64,000 bases of DNA. Origin: CBDDHT01 sp965228615. Its GTDB lineage: Bacteria > Pseudomonadota > Alphaproteobacteria > Rhizobiales > Methyloligellaceae. Made by a program: the position numbers and the translations under genes. The notes beneath the pieces are model-generated. The model was given only the letters and a program-made list of their open reading frames with translations, was not told the DNA's origin and made no database searches. The stretch covers positions 682,001 to 746,000 of the forward strand of contig CBDDHT010000004.1 in the NCBI GenBank assembly GCA_965228615.1, in the 5' to 3' direction. Shown one piece after another: positions 26,580 through 34,500 of this stretch. How positions within the stretch are numbered: the first letter of the stretch is position 1; each line of letters opens with the position of its first letter.

Positions 26580-26624
26580 GCGTGTCTCCCAAAAGTGGAC
26601 ACCGGATTTGGGATAAAGGCACGC
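26580..26624 (+). repeat. Nested inverted repeat right after the cytochrome gene
   Basis: An outer stem GCGTG/CACGC (26580-26584 with 26620-26624) encloses an inner perfect stem TCCCAAA/TTTGGGA (26587-26593 with 26607-26613). The central sequence AAAAGTGGACACCGG resembles a dispersed intergenic element that I recall from many Hyphomicrobiales genomes. It begins two bases after the stop codon and could also act as a 3' hairpin. It is followed by 126 bp without recognisable content. Confidence 0.5.
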
Positions 26625-26750
26625 ATCAAAACAAATACTCAGAGCGCGACATCTGAATCCAGTCAGGCGTGACGCGATTTAGAGAGTCCTCTTGTGCTCT
26701 CCAGGATCTGGAGCCCTTGTTCAACCAATTCTGGATAGTCGGGGATAGGC

Positions 26751-27087
26751 TCACCACTTCTCGAGTGCCTCTATGGTACACTTGGTGCGAGGACCGAAGC
26801 TGCCGTCCTCCTTCAACAGCCGCTGCAGCTCGCGACGAAACTACTCCCGCCAGGCATTTGCATTCGTGGTCATTTCCTTAGCCGGCATATCGTATCCCCG
26901 AAGCAAGGACTTGAACATCAACGCGGCGGCCTGCTTCCTATTAGCCAGCGGCGCGGTATACAAATAGGCGGCATTGCCTATGAGCAGCGCAACGCGCTTG
27001 GCCACGATGGCCTGTGAGGCCCCCGGCAACAATGAGTAAACTGGCAACAAATTGCCTAATCGAGAGTTTCCTCAACCGTCTGATCAT
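26751..27087 (-). pseudogene. Internally deleted remnant of the caspase-Sel1 gene
   Basis: Read on the minus strand, this piece encodes the start of the caspase domain (KRVALLIGNAAYLYTAPLAN) joined directly to the extreme C-terminal region (KQAAALMFKSL, KEMTTNANAW, FRRELQRLLKEDG, ending EALEKW). Both parts match the intact gene at 45877-48264, whose N terminus reads KRVALVIGNAAYKYTAPLAN and whose tail reads KEMTTNARSW and FRRELQRLMKIDG. About 700 codons, including both catalytic residues and all Sel1 repeats, are missing. There is also a frameshift in the signal-peptide region and an in-frame TAG after NANAWRE. Similarity continues upstream to about 27200 (shared CTATTCATGAA block), so the promoter region was duplicated too. 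Confidence 0.85.
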
Positions 27088-27219
27088 CGGCCTGCGAGCA
27101 AGCGGTTGGACTCGTCCGTTTATGCGCTGACGCACTGCCAGGTCGGCTATTCATGAATGCCGTTCGCTCAAATGGGATCGATCAGGGTCAATTCGATGGA
27201 ATCTTACGGGCTAGCAAAC

Positions 27220-27789
27220 CTAACGCAGACCACTGCAGTACGAATTCGGCATTTGTTGCATCACCGTCGGATCGTTCGTACGGACGCAGAAACACGCGCG
27301 GCCTCCCCCGAATCCTTGCCTCCAGGCACATGCTCTACCGGGCCCGGGGGTCGGTTGCGGGGCGCTGCACATCGGGGTGCGTTCCCAGCCTCTGATCTTT
27401 TCGACAGAGTTTGCATAAGAACGGAGAAGGCCGGAGTTCCCCTCGAATGTCCGTGACACGCGCACGAGACGTTCGGCAAAAGACAAAAGGTTCCGGAGTC
27501 CGAATTTCCGGCAATTGGTTCCCGTGCAATGCCGCAACATCTGATCGATGCCAACGTCGGCATCGTACATCAGACGGTCGGCTCTCCTGCACGCCGCCCA
27601 ACCGGTCGTCCTGTTGCAGTCTATTGCGGCTCGGTTCGCGTCATTGATCAACCAATTGATGTTCGCAGTGGTATATTTGGTGTTGGGAACGCTTGGGCAT
27701 TGGGCACGGGCAAGCGGTGTGACCACTAGTGAAAGCACGAGCAAAATGCCGACCGTTGTCAGTCTACCGATTGCCTGATCAATCGACAC
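27220..27789 (-). CDS. Exported cysteine-rich hypothetical protein
   Basis: I do not recognise the family. From the GTG at 27789, with AGGGAG just upstream, the protein has 189 residues; an ATG at 27813 is an alternative. A signal peptide ends near PLARAQ. The mature part has about ten cysteines, several in pairs (CNRTTGWAAC, CTGTNC, the ACFC segment near the C terminus), which suggests disulfide bonding in the periplasm. It lies downstream in the same direction from a divergent promoter region shared with the thioredoxin/CcdA-like gene. It does not end with the C-L-P-G-x-x-C-F-[K/R]-W motif found on three neighbours. Confidence 0.6.
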   Translation of the reverse strand: MSIDQAIGRLTTVGILLVLSLVVTPLARAQCPSVPNTKYTTANINWLINDANRAAIDCNRTTGWAACRRADRLMYDADVGIDQMLRHCTGTNCRKFGLRNLLSFAERLVRVSRTFEGNSGLLRSYANSVEKIRGWERTPMCSAPQPTPGPGRACAWRQGFGGGRACFCVRTNDPTVMQQMPNSYCSGLR

Positions 27790-28020
27790 AACACGCTCCC
27801 TATGACACCCCATCGGATGTCATTACACTTGCAGGTCAGCAAGATCCCCTGCATCAGCCAATGAACCTCATACGTCGTCATTTGTCGCTGACCTACATCA
27901 GCGCGACTTCAAAGCTTGTGACGTCGGCATGAAAAACGCCTGTGTTGCCGCTTCGATCGGTTTGAGAGTGGTGTTCTGGGTGACAGTCGACCACTTTCGC
28001 GCACGATCAACTGATCCGTC

Positions 28021-28053
28021 GATCCCAGCCGCATCCGAAGCGCTGCTGGGATC
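28021..28053. repeat. Inverted repeat in the divergent gap 27790-28159
   Basis: GATCCCAGC (28021-28029) and GCTGGGATC (28045-28053) form a perfect 9-bp inverted repeat with a 15-base spacer. It sits about 107 bp before the thioredoxin/CcdA-like gene and could be an operator or hairpin. I see nothing else recognisable in the 370-bp gap. Confidence 0.4.
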
Positions 28054-28159
28054 ACAGTGATCATGTCGGCTTCGCGATCTCTTCGAAACGCGCGCAACGA
28101 TTGCGGCATTTGCGCTAGATCATGGCAAATAGCGCCATTGACCGCTCTAACTTGCGCGT

Positions 28160-29410
28160 ATGAGATGCATCCGATTTCTGATCGTACCGATCCTGATCCT
28201 GCTAGGCGTGCACGTCGCAGCCTCGCAGGGCCTGGGCAACTCAACGCACGACTTGCAGAAGAGCGGCGAACGGGCCACCGTCTACCTCTTTTGGACAGCG
28301 ACCTGTCCACATTGTGCGAACGCCAAAGCGTTTCTCGAGTCACTAGCAAAGCGCGACGACAATATCCTGCTCGATGCACGTGAGCTGGCCACGGACGAGA
28401 GCAATGAACGCGCATTCGTCGCCCTCACCCAGCATTTTGGAATACACCCACCGGCCGTACCTTTGATCATCGTCGGCGACAAACCGTTCGTGGGCTATGG
28501 CTCTGACGAGACGACCGGTGCGGCTATCCTTGCGGAAATCGACAGATGCAGACTGCAGGACTGCGAGGACTCGACGGTGCGCGTCACGGGAGGTGCAAAT
28601 CGGATTGTCCGCGCCGATCAAGAGATACGCAACGGAGTTTTGCCCAGGCAATCATCTGTCCCAGACTCGATCAACATTCCGCTGTTTGGCAAGGTTCAGC
28701 TCTCGACCATGTCGCTCCCGGTCTTAACGATCGCGCTTGCAGCAATCGATGGGTTCAATCCATGCGCCATGTGGGTGCTTGTCTTTCTCATCGGTCTGCT
28801 TCTGGGCATGCAGGACACTGTCCGCATGTGGACCTATGGCGCGGTCTTCCTGCTGACTTCGGCCCTCGTCTATTTCGCGTTCCTGGCCGCTTGGCTCAAC
28901 GTGTTCCTTTGGGTAGGCAGTATTGGTTGGGTGCGGATCGTGATCGGTGTGTTCGCACTCGGGGTCGCCGGTTACTACCTACGCGAGTTCGCCACCAACC
29001 CATCCGCAGCTTGTCCGGTCACTTCGACCGGAGAGCGCCAGAAGATCATGTCGCGGTTACGAGCTGCAGTTGCGGAACGCTCTTTTCTGTTGGCGATTTC
29101 CGGCATCGTCGTTCTGGCCGTGGCCGTAAATTTGATTGAACTTCTGTGCTCGGCTGGAATCCCCGCAATCTACACACAGGTCCTCGCGCTAAGCGACCTG
29201 CCGCCGGTTGCCTACTATGGCTACCTGGCGCTGTACATCGTCGTATTCCTGGTGGATGACGCCGTCGTCTTCGTCACTGCAATGGTTACGCTCCGCGCGA
29301 CCGGACTGACGGCTCAATATGCGCGCTACTCACATTTGGTTGGAGGTATCGTGCTGGGCGGCATCGGATTGCTGCTCCTCCTACGGCCTGGCTGGCTGGC
29401 CTTTGCCTGA
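28160..29410 (+). CDS. Thioredoxin-fold/CcdA-DsbD-like membrane fusion protein
   Basis: The 416-residue protein has a signal sequence, then a thioredoxin-like domain with the redox pair CPHC at residues 49-52 and a probable cis-proline site (HPPAVPLIIV). After a linker comes a domain of six to seven membrane helices. Two cysteines sit in helix contexts typical of CcdA/DsbD electron carriers: DGFNPCAMWVL near residue 200 and NLIELLCSAGIP near 330. It probably passes electrons across the membrane to a periplasmic thiol partner. Its neighbours encode several cysteine-rich exported proteins, so it may keep their disulfides in order; that is an inference. Confidence 0.8.
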   Translation: MRCIRFLIVPILILLGVHVAASQGLGNSTHDLQKSGERATVYLFWTATCPHCANAKAFLESLAKRDDNILLDARELATDESNERAFVALTQHFGIHPPAVPLIIVGDKPFVGYGSDETTGAAILAEIDRCRLQDCEDSTVRVTGGANRIVRADQEIRNGVLPRQSSVPDSINIPLFGKVQLSTMSLPVLTIALAAIDGFNPCAMWVLVFLIGLLLGMQDTVRMWTYGAVFLLTSALVYFAFLAAWLNVFLWVGSIGWVRIVIGVFALGVAGYYLREFATNPSAACPVTSTGERQKIMSRLRAAVAERSFLLAISGIVVLAVAVNLIELLCSAGIPAIYTQVLALSDLPPVAYYGYLALYIVVFLVDDAVVFVTAMVTLRATGLTAQYARYSHLVGGIVLGGIGLLLLLRPGWLAFA

Positions 29411-29492
29411 CGCTCTGGCCACTTCGGCTTTCTTTTCATCAGCCGGCAGGATTGACAGAGCTGGGCGCTCATTGGGAAAACAGGGCGAGACT

Positions 29493-30047
29493 CTACCATT
29501 TGAAACAGGGATCGCCAGGAAGGCAACGAACGGCAGGAGATTCGCCTCCAATCGTGTCCCTGGGCGACACATAGGGGGCCTCCGTATCCTCCGTCACAGT
29601 CGGATACCCTTGCAGGATTTCCTGCGTTAGCCGCTCGGCGCGATCCGAATTGACCTCTGCCTCGTATACCACGCCCGCTGGCGCTTTCCCTGCACCCTCG
29701 GGATCAAAGCCAAGCAAGCTATGGCGTTTTACCCAATCAAGACTGCGATTGCCGGTTTCATATTCCACCCATCCTTCCCAGCCCAGGGTCAGTGAAAAAA
29801 AAGACCACCGCACAGTGACCGCCATTGGAAAGCGGTGCTTCAACTTCTCCAGACGATAGGCGTCGATGACTTCTTTTGCCGCTTGCTCCAGATCTTCTGG
29901 GATCGGTGTATCTTTGGAAATGGTAACCGGCTCATCATATCCGAGGGGCGCAAAGGCCCATGCTGCAGAGTCACTGCCCGCCATCGAACCAATCGCTAGA
30001 AAGAGTGAGCCTACGACGCCCCAAAGCAATTTCCGCATTGCCTTCAT
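29493..30047 (-). CDS. Exported protein ending in the C-L-P-G-x-x-C-F-K-W motif
   Basis: The 184-residue protein has an N-terminal signal peptide (LLWGVVGSLFLAIGSMAG) and an otherwise unrecognised mature part, with a VTVRWSFFSLTLGWEGWVEY stretch suggesting beta structure. It ends exactly in RCLPGDPCFKW. The two cysteines of this ending are the only ones in the mature protein, so a disulfide-closed C-terminal loop is likely. The start lies 3 bp after the stop of the large 840-residue protein, so the two are translated from one message. The end motif is shared with proteins ending at 34330 and 45737. Confidence 0.75.
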   Translation of the reverse strand: MKAMRKLLWGVVGSLFLAIGSMAGSDSAAWAFAPLGYDEPVTISKDTPIPEDLEQAAKEVIDAYRLEKLKHRFPMAVTVRWSFFSLTLGWEGWVEYETGNRSLDWVKRHSLLGFDPEGAGKAPAGVVYEAEVNSDRAERLTQEILQGYPTVTEDTEAPYVSPRDTIGGESPAVRCLPGDPCFKW

Positions 30048-30050
30048 GAC

Positions 30051-32573
30051 CTAGTTGCCGTCTCGCGCTGCTTCGATCGCATGGACCAACCGGAATTCCC
30101 ATGGCCGGTCACCTGCTCTCGATATGATGCAGTCATTCAGTCGTCTGTCTTTCCCAAAGTAGCCGGCATGTTCGATTTCGCCTTCAATGATGATCTTGTT
30201 GTTGTCTGCATTGAGGTTCGTCACTTTGTTCCGGTAGACAATGGGGATTTCGAGATTGACCTGCGGCCCTTCGCTGCCCTCCGAATTCGGCCCGGCTTCG
30301 ACTGACTTCAGGTCAAAACTCTTATTGAGCGATCGCTCATAAAATGGCGCCCGAACAGATTTGAACCTGATTTTCAGCCGGCTCGGCATGGCGCCTGGAT
30401 AAGTGCCGGCGCCGCCAAGAAAACTGCTTTGCTCGGTCACGAGCTTCAAGGCGCCAATCTCCTTGCCGAGATTGGCGTCATCCAGGTCTAGCTCACCTAT
30501 TGAAGAGCGCATCGTGAGCATGTAGCCGTATCGTGCCGAACCGCTTCGCGATGCCCCTTTGAGCGCGCAATCCAGATTGACCGTATCGATGATATCAGTT
30601 CGCAGAGTCCCCGTGCGGGAGGACCTGCTTTGTGCAGGCTGCCCCCCGCCTGTCGTCAGACTAACCGTTGTTGCCGCTAGTTCGGTCGCGTTGCTGAATT
30701 CGGCGCCTTCCAGCTCGGCCGGCAAAGCAAGCAGCTCGCTTTCGCAAACGGTGCCACTCTCGTCCAAATAGTATAGCCAGGGCTGGGTCTCAGCCAATTT
30801 GCGTTCGTGCCGTGCCTGCCTTTCAATCACCCCTTGCGCCAAAAACATCTTCTTCTTGCGCATCTTGTCCGCTCTCACAGCAGCTCCAAAAATCTTCGTT
30901 AGCTCCAGAGTCAGTTTTTCCTTCACCGTCCGTTCCGCCCAGATCGCGCGGCCGCCATAAGCATTGACATAGGCCTTCCCGACTTCATCCCAACCGTCTT
31001 TTGCCCACTGGTCGAAGGTCCTTAGGCGGTCGGACTTCAAGCTCAGCATCTTGCTGATCACTTTTTGATCCCGGACGGCCTGATCGTCTTGCGCCTTGAT
31101 GTCGAAGATATGGTGCAGAATTGCCTTCTGGCGCGCGTCGGCCGATCTGATGGCTTGGGCATAGACATCGTAAGAATAGAAGAAGAGATCTTTACTGACC
31201 AACCAGGCGGGTTCGACGATCAATATCTCGCCGATCAACAAGGTCAAAGGTGCCGAGGTCGACAGGTAAATCCCATTCTTAACCAATGCGACGGCAAGCC
31301 CCGGCAAGCCGTCTTTCTCATAGTTCGTGTATAGATCCCAAGCGACGAAGGCACCGGTTGCCAGATTAAAAACGTGCTGCATCTTGAATTTGGCAAGCAG
31401 CTTTTTGAACCTGCCGATCTTCTGCGGCGGCACGCGCTTCATATAGTCAAGGGCAGTTTTTTCAGCACCGGTGAGAAGATACTCGACCGCCTCGTCAGCA
31501 AATTCCTTTGCCGCTCTTTTTGCAGCCCGCCGTCTCGAAAGCCCGCCTTTGACCAGTTGATTGATGCGGTCTTTCAGTATCAGTCTCGGAGAAAGACCAT
31601 TGGCCAAGGCATCGATCTTGGCAAAGAACGGTTTCTTTATCGCCGCGCCCCAATTCCATACGCGTCCTCCGGCCACCGAGCGCGCGTAGTACTGGCGCTT
31701 CACTTGTTTTGCGAAATTTCTAAGGCCCGTATTGTAGCAATTGTTGAAGCCTCTTTTCAGCTTCCCGATCGTCTTTGAAAGTTCTGCCGCGTATTGAACG
31801 GCTTTTGCTCTTGTCAGGCGTGGGATCTTCGCGCCGAGATCGATAAATGCGTTCTCCACCTTGGTTCCGGTTCGACTTAAGCCGCCGCTACCCCAGCGAT
31901 AATATTTGCCAGTCTTAACGGAATATATTTGTGAGAATACGCGCCCACCCCCAGAACGATAGGCGCCTGGCGCTTTGCTCTTGAACAGATGGTAACAATT
32001 GAGGTCCAGAAACTGGATCACCTCTTTTTCGCTTTTTAGGCCGAGTTTCCTTCCGACGTGTCTGTAGTACCGCTTTATGAATACCCTTCTGACTCTCTTG
32101 TTTTTTGTGACAATGGTGAAATCCGTGTCAGAAAATATCGTAAAGGGTTTGAGGGGGTCGCGCCCTCCCCAGGATCCAGTGCTGAATACACCTTTGAACT
32201 TCTTTCGAAAGAGAGTTTTGAGGGATCGCGGAACTTCTTTGTCCTTCAGTATGGACCTCAACGTCTCATCGACATCGTCGAGCACACGCGCCTTGCGAAA
32301 TGCCTGGAAGCCGTTGATTACGGTTTTTGGAACAGCGTTAGGCTTGGAACGATAGATTGCGCGCAGCGAGGAAAGATGACGCCATAGCGTCTCGTTATGC
32401 CTGGCATTGGCCGGATCGTAGACCTTGATTATCCCCTGGATGACAGCTGGGCTGCCATGTGCAGGAGACGGATCAAGAAGAGATAGCCCAGCTGAAATCA
32501 CAATCGCAAGACACGCTGATATGATTGCCATCAACCTGGTTCCCGCCGAGGAATGTCTGGAACCCACGTTCAT
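30051..32573 (-). CDS. Large exported hypothetical protein with a nucleotidyltransferase-like motif
   Basis: The ATG at 32573 follows GAGGA and gives 840 residues with a signal peptide ending near PAHG. I do not recognise a full-length family. Around residues 130-155 it has TGSWGG, then a 14-residue spacing and DTDFTIV; this resembles the G-S...D-x-D pattern of the polymerase-beta-type nucleotidyltransferase fold. A basic helical region follows (KGGLSRRRAAKRAAKEF), then a hydrophobic stretch near 450-480 that may be a membrane segment, and a beta-rich C-terminal part. It is cotranscribed with the tagged 184-residue protein. An enzyme or toxin role is only a possibility. Confidence 0.65.
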   Translation of the reverse strand: MNVGSRHSSAGTRLMAIISACLAIVISAGLSLLDPSPAHGSPAVIQGIIKVYDPANARHNETLWRHLSSLRAIYRSKPNAVPKTVINGFQAFRKARVLDDVDETLRSILKDKEVPRSLKTLFRKKFKGVFSTGSWGGRDPLKPFTIFSDTDFTIVTKNKRVRRVFIKRYYRHVGRKLGLKSEKEVIQFLDLNCYHLFKSKAPGAYRSGGGRVFSQIYSVKTGKYYRWGSGGLSRTGTKVENAFIDLGAKIPRLTRAKAVQYAAELSKTIGKLKRGFNNCYNTGLRNFAKQVKRQYYARSVAGGRVWNWGAAIKKPFFAKIDALANGLSPRLILKDRINQLVKGGLSRRRAAKRAAKEFADEAVEYLLTGAEKTALDYMKRVPPQKIGRFKKLLAKFKMQHVFNLATGAFVAWDLYTNYEKDGLPGLAVALVKNGIYLSTSAPLTLLIGEILIVEPAWLVSKDLFFYSYDVYAQAIRSADARQKAILHHIFDIKAQDDQAVRDQKVISKMLSLKSDRLRTFDQWAKDGWDEVGKAYVNAYGGRAIWAERTVKEKLTLELTKIFGAAVRADKMRKKKMFLAQGVIERQARHERKLAETQPWLYYLDESGTVCESELLALPAELEGAEFSNATELAATTVSLTTGGGQPAQSRSSRTGTLRTDIIDTVNLDCALKGASRSGSARYGYMLTMRSSIGELDLDDANLGKEIGALKLVTEQSSFLGGAGTYPGAMPSRLKIRFKSVRAPFYERSLNKSFDLKSVEAGPNSEGSEGPQVNLEIPIVYRNKVTNLNADNNKIIIEGEIEHAGYFGKDRRLNDCIISRAGDRPWEFRLVHAIEAARDGN

Positions 32574-33052
32574 CGGCAAAGGTCCTCAATTCGATCACTG
32601 AACGACAAAATACCGCTGTTCACCGCGACACGAATTGATCCTAGTCATGATGCAATAGAGTCCTACGGGATTCAGTGGACTGTCACCAAACTAACTGCAG
32701 AGACGAATGTGAAGATAATCGACGCTCGTCGTCCGGCGCACGAAAATCGCGGCCTGCCTTCCGTTTCTGAATCTATTGCGCTTCCAATCCTGGTCTTGCG
32801 CCACATCCCGACGAATGCAATTGCTTCGAATACGCCGCAAGCATCGCACGGCACAGACCCGTTACTGCATTCGACGAGTCTTGCCGCAGCAGCTGGATCT
32901 GACCTGCGTCAGTGCTCTGCATCGCCAATCGTGCTGTCTTGTTTTCAGGTTTACCGACTGCTTGGCACGTCCAGGACTGCCTTGCCGATGCCTGGAGTGC
33001 AAGAGTGCTGATGCCTCGGTGCCCAAGTCTTTTCTAACCCGATAGGCAGATT
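32574..33052. other. Divergent intergenic region without a supported gene
   Basis: These 479 bp separate two outward-facing genes for exported proteins and must contain both promoters. A 152-codon open frame crosses it but overlaps the start of the large exported gene and has no signal peptide, ribosome-binding site or recognisable composition. I see no repeat or clear promoter box. Confidence 0.5.
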
Positions 33053-34330
33053 ATGAAGGCTCGTCTTGCTGGATTGCTTTTCGCACTGGTTCTTCCTCTA
33101 TTGGCTACTCCCACCGAGGCGCTAACGCTGCAGGAGATCGGCAAGAAGATCTTCGCCCTCGAGCAAGAGATCGATGGGTTGAAGACGAAATTGAGCGACC
33201 GCAAGAAAGAACACGATACGGCCAAGAAAAACAAAAGCCGCATCATTCACGAATTTAACAATCTGAAACGACAGCTGGTCAGGCTAAAACAGAATCTCGA
33301 ATTCGAGAAGACAAAGGTTGGAACTTGGCCGCTCAAGGACGTCCCGGCTGCCCGACGTAAGGTCGAGGACAAAGAGAGAGAAATCGAGAAAAAAGAAGAA
33401 GAACTGGACAAGGCTGAAGAAGCGATCCGAGACGCGTTCAGGGATTACGATTTGCAGCGCCTGGTCGTCGAACGAAAAAAGAGAGAACTCCGTGAGCTCC
33501 AACAACAGCAATCGGACCTGAGACGCGAGAAGAAGGAAGGGTCTGAGCGAGAGCGTGTCTGCAAAGCGATCGTGGCCGATTTCAGAGCCAGGAAACATAA
33601 GCTCATCAGCGAATCCAAGAAGGAAACGGAAGATTTCCGTGTGATTGCGGCGATGGGCTATGAATTCTTCCAGCGCACAATGTTTGCGAAAGCGGAGACG
33701 GCCGGCTGTAAGAAGACGGCCCATTGGGCAGCACTCGTTCGCGAGAGAGATTCTGGTTACGACGCACTCGCCAAATTGCTGAAACCCATCTGCGAAGAGT
33801 CCGGCAAGAAGAGCGTGCGGCAAGGTTTGCCAAGGGGGCGCCAGAGAAACGCTCTGAGAGCGTTACTCGGTCGCAGCTACGACAGTCTGGAAACAAGTTC
33901 CCGAGACGGCAGACAGGATACGGATTTCAAAGACACGATCTGCGAAAAGTACAGGTTTGCAAAGAAGAAGGATGATGACGACCGACCATCGGATAAAGGT
34001 CGGAAGGCTTACTTGAACTGCGTCTGCAATTGCCTGGCCCCTTCCGGCGGCCGGTTCTCGTGCAAATACGACACCAAGGACCCGGGCTGGTCGCCGAGCT
34101 GCAGGAGGCTGTCCGATGGACCCTGCATCTGCAAGGCTGGCGGCTGCTTCAGAGGGAAACTTCCCGCTGGCGGCAAGTGCGTTGAAGCGTGCAAGACGAA
34201 GAATGCAGCAAGTCAACGGCCGCGGCCGATATATCGGCCTCCAGAGGCTTCGGTGCCCACACCCACCGAGCGGACCCGTCCCGCGGCTCCGGAACGCTGC
34301 CTGCCCGGACAAACCTGTTTCAAGTGGTGA
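33053..34330 (+). CDS. Exported coiled-coil, cysteine-rich protein ending in C-L-P-G-x-x-C-F-K-W
   Basis: The 425-residue protein has a signal peptide ending near PTEA. Residues about 25-195 are a long charged coiled coil, with heptads rich in Lys, Glu and Leu. A middle part follows, then a cysteine-rich domain (about 320-385) with CVCNC, CKYD, CRRL, CICK, CFRG and CVEAC. A Pro/Arg-rich linker leads to the exact C terminus ERCLPGQTCFKW. The family is unknown to me. The layout (rod, disulfide knot, linker, tag) suggests a structural or cell-surface protein. Start is the ATG at 33053; it faces the subtilisin gene convergently. Confidence 0.75.
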   Translation: MKARLAGLLFALVLPLLATPTEALTLQEIGKKIFALEQEIDGLKTKLSDRKKEHDTAKKNKSRIIHEFNNLKRQLVRLKQNLEFEKTKVGTWPLKDVPAARRKVEDKEREIEKKEEELDKAEEAIRDAFRDYDLQRLVVERKKRELRELQQQQSDLRREKKEGSERERVCKAIVADFRARKHKLISESKKETEDFRVIAAMGYEFFQRTMFAKAETAGCKKTAHWAALVRERDSGYDALAKLLKPICEESGKKSVRQGLPRGRQRNALRALLGRSYDSLETSSRDGRQDTDFKDTICEKYRFAKKKDDDDRPSDKGRKAYLNCVCNCLAPSGGRFSCKYDTKDPGWSPSCRRLSDGPCICKAGGCFRGKLPAGGKCVEACKTKNAASQRPRPIYRPPEASVPTPTERTRPAAPERCLPGQTCFKW

Positions 34331-34500
34331 CTCGACCTTCACAAGACACACAAGTGAGGAATACGCGATTCGCTGTTTTACTTGAACCGATCCACACCGG
34401 TCCCGCGGCGCCGGCCCTCAAACCATCGGTCACGAACACAATCGCAAGCGAGGACCTTCCGTTCGAGCCAGCCGGATCATTCGATCGCGATCCTTCGCAG

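Noticed and set aside
32553..33011. 152-codon plus-strand frame in the divergent gap
   Set aside because: It overlaps the start of a well-supported exported gene and shows no coding features.
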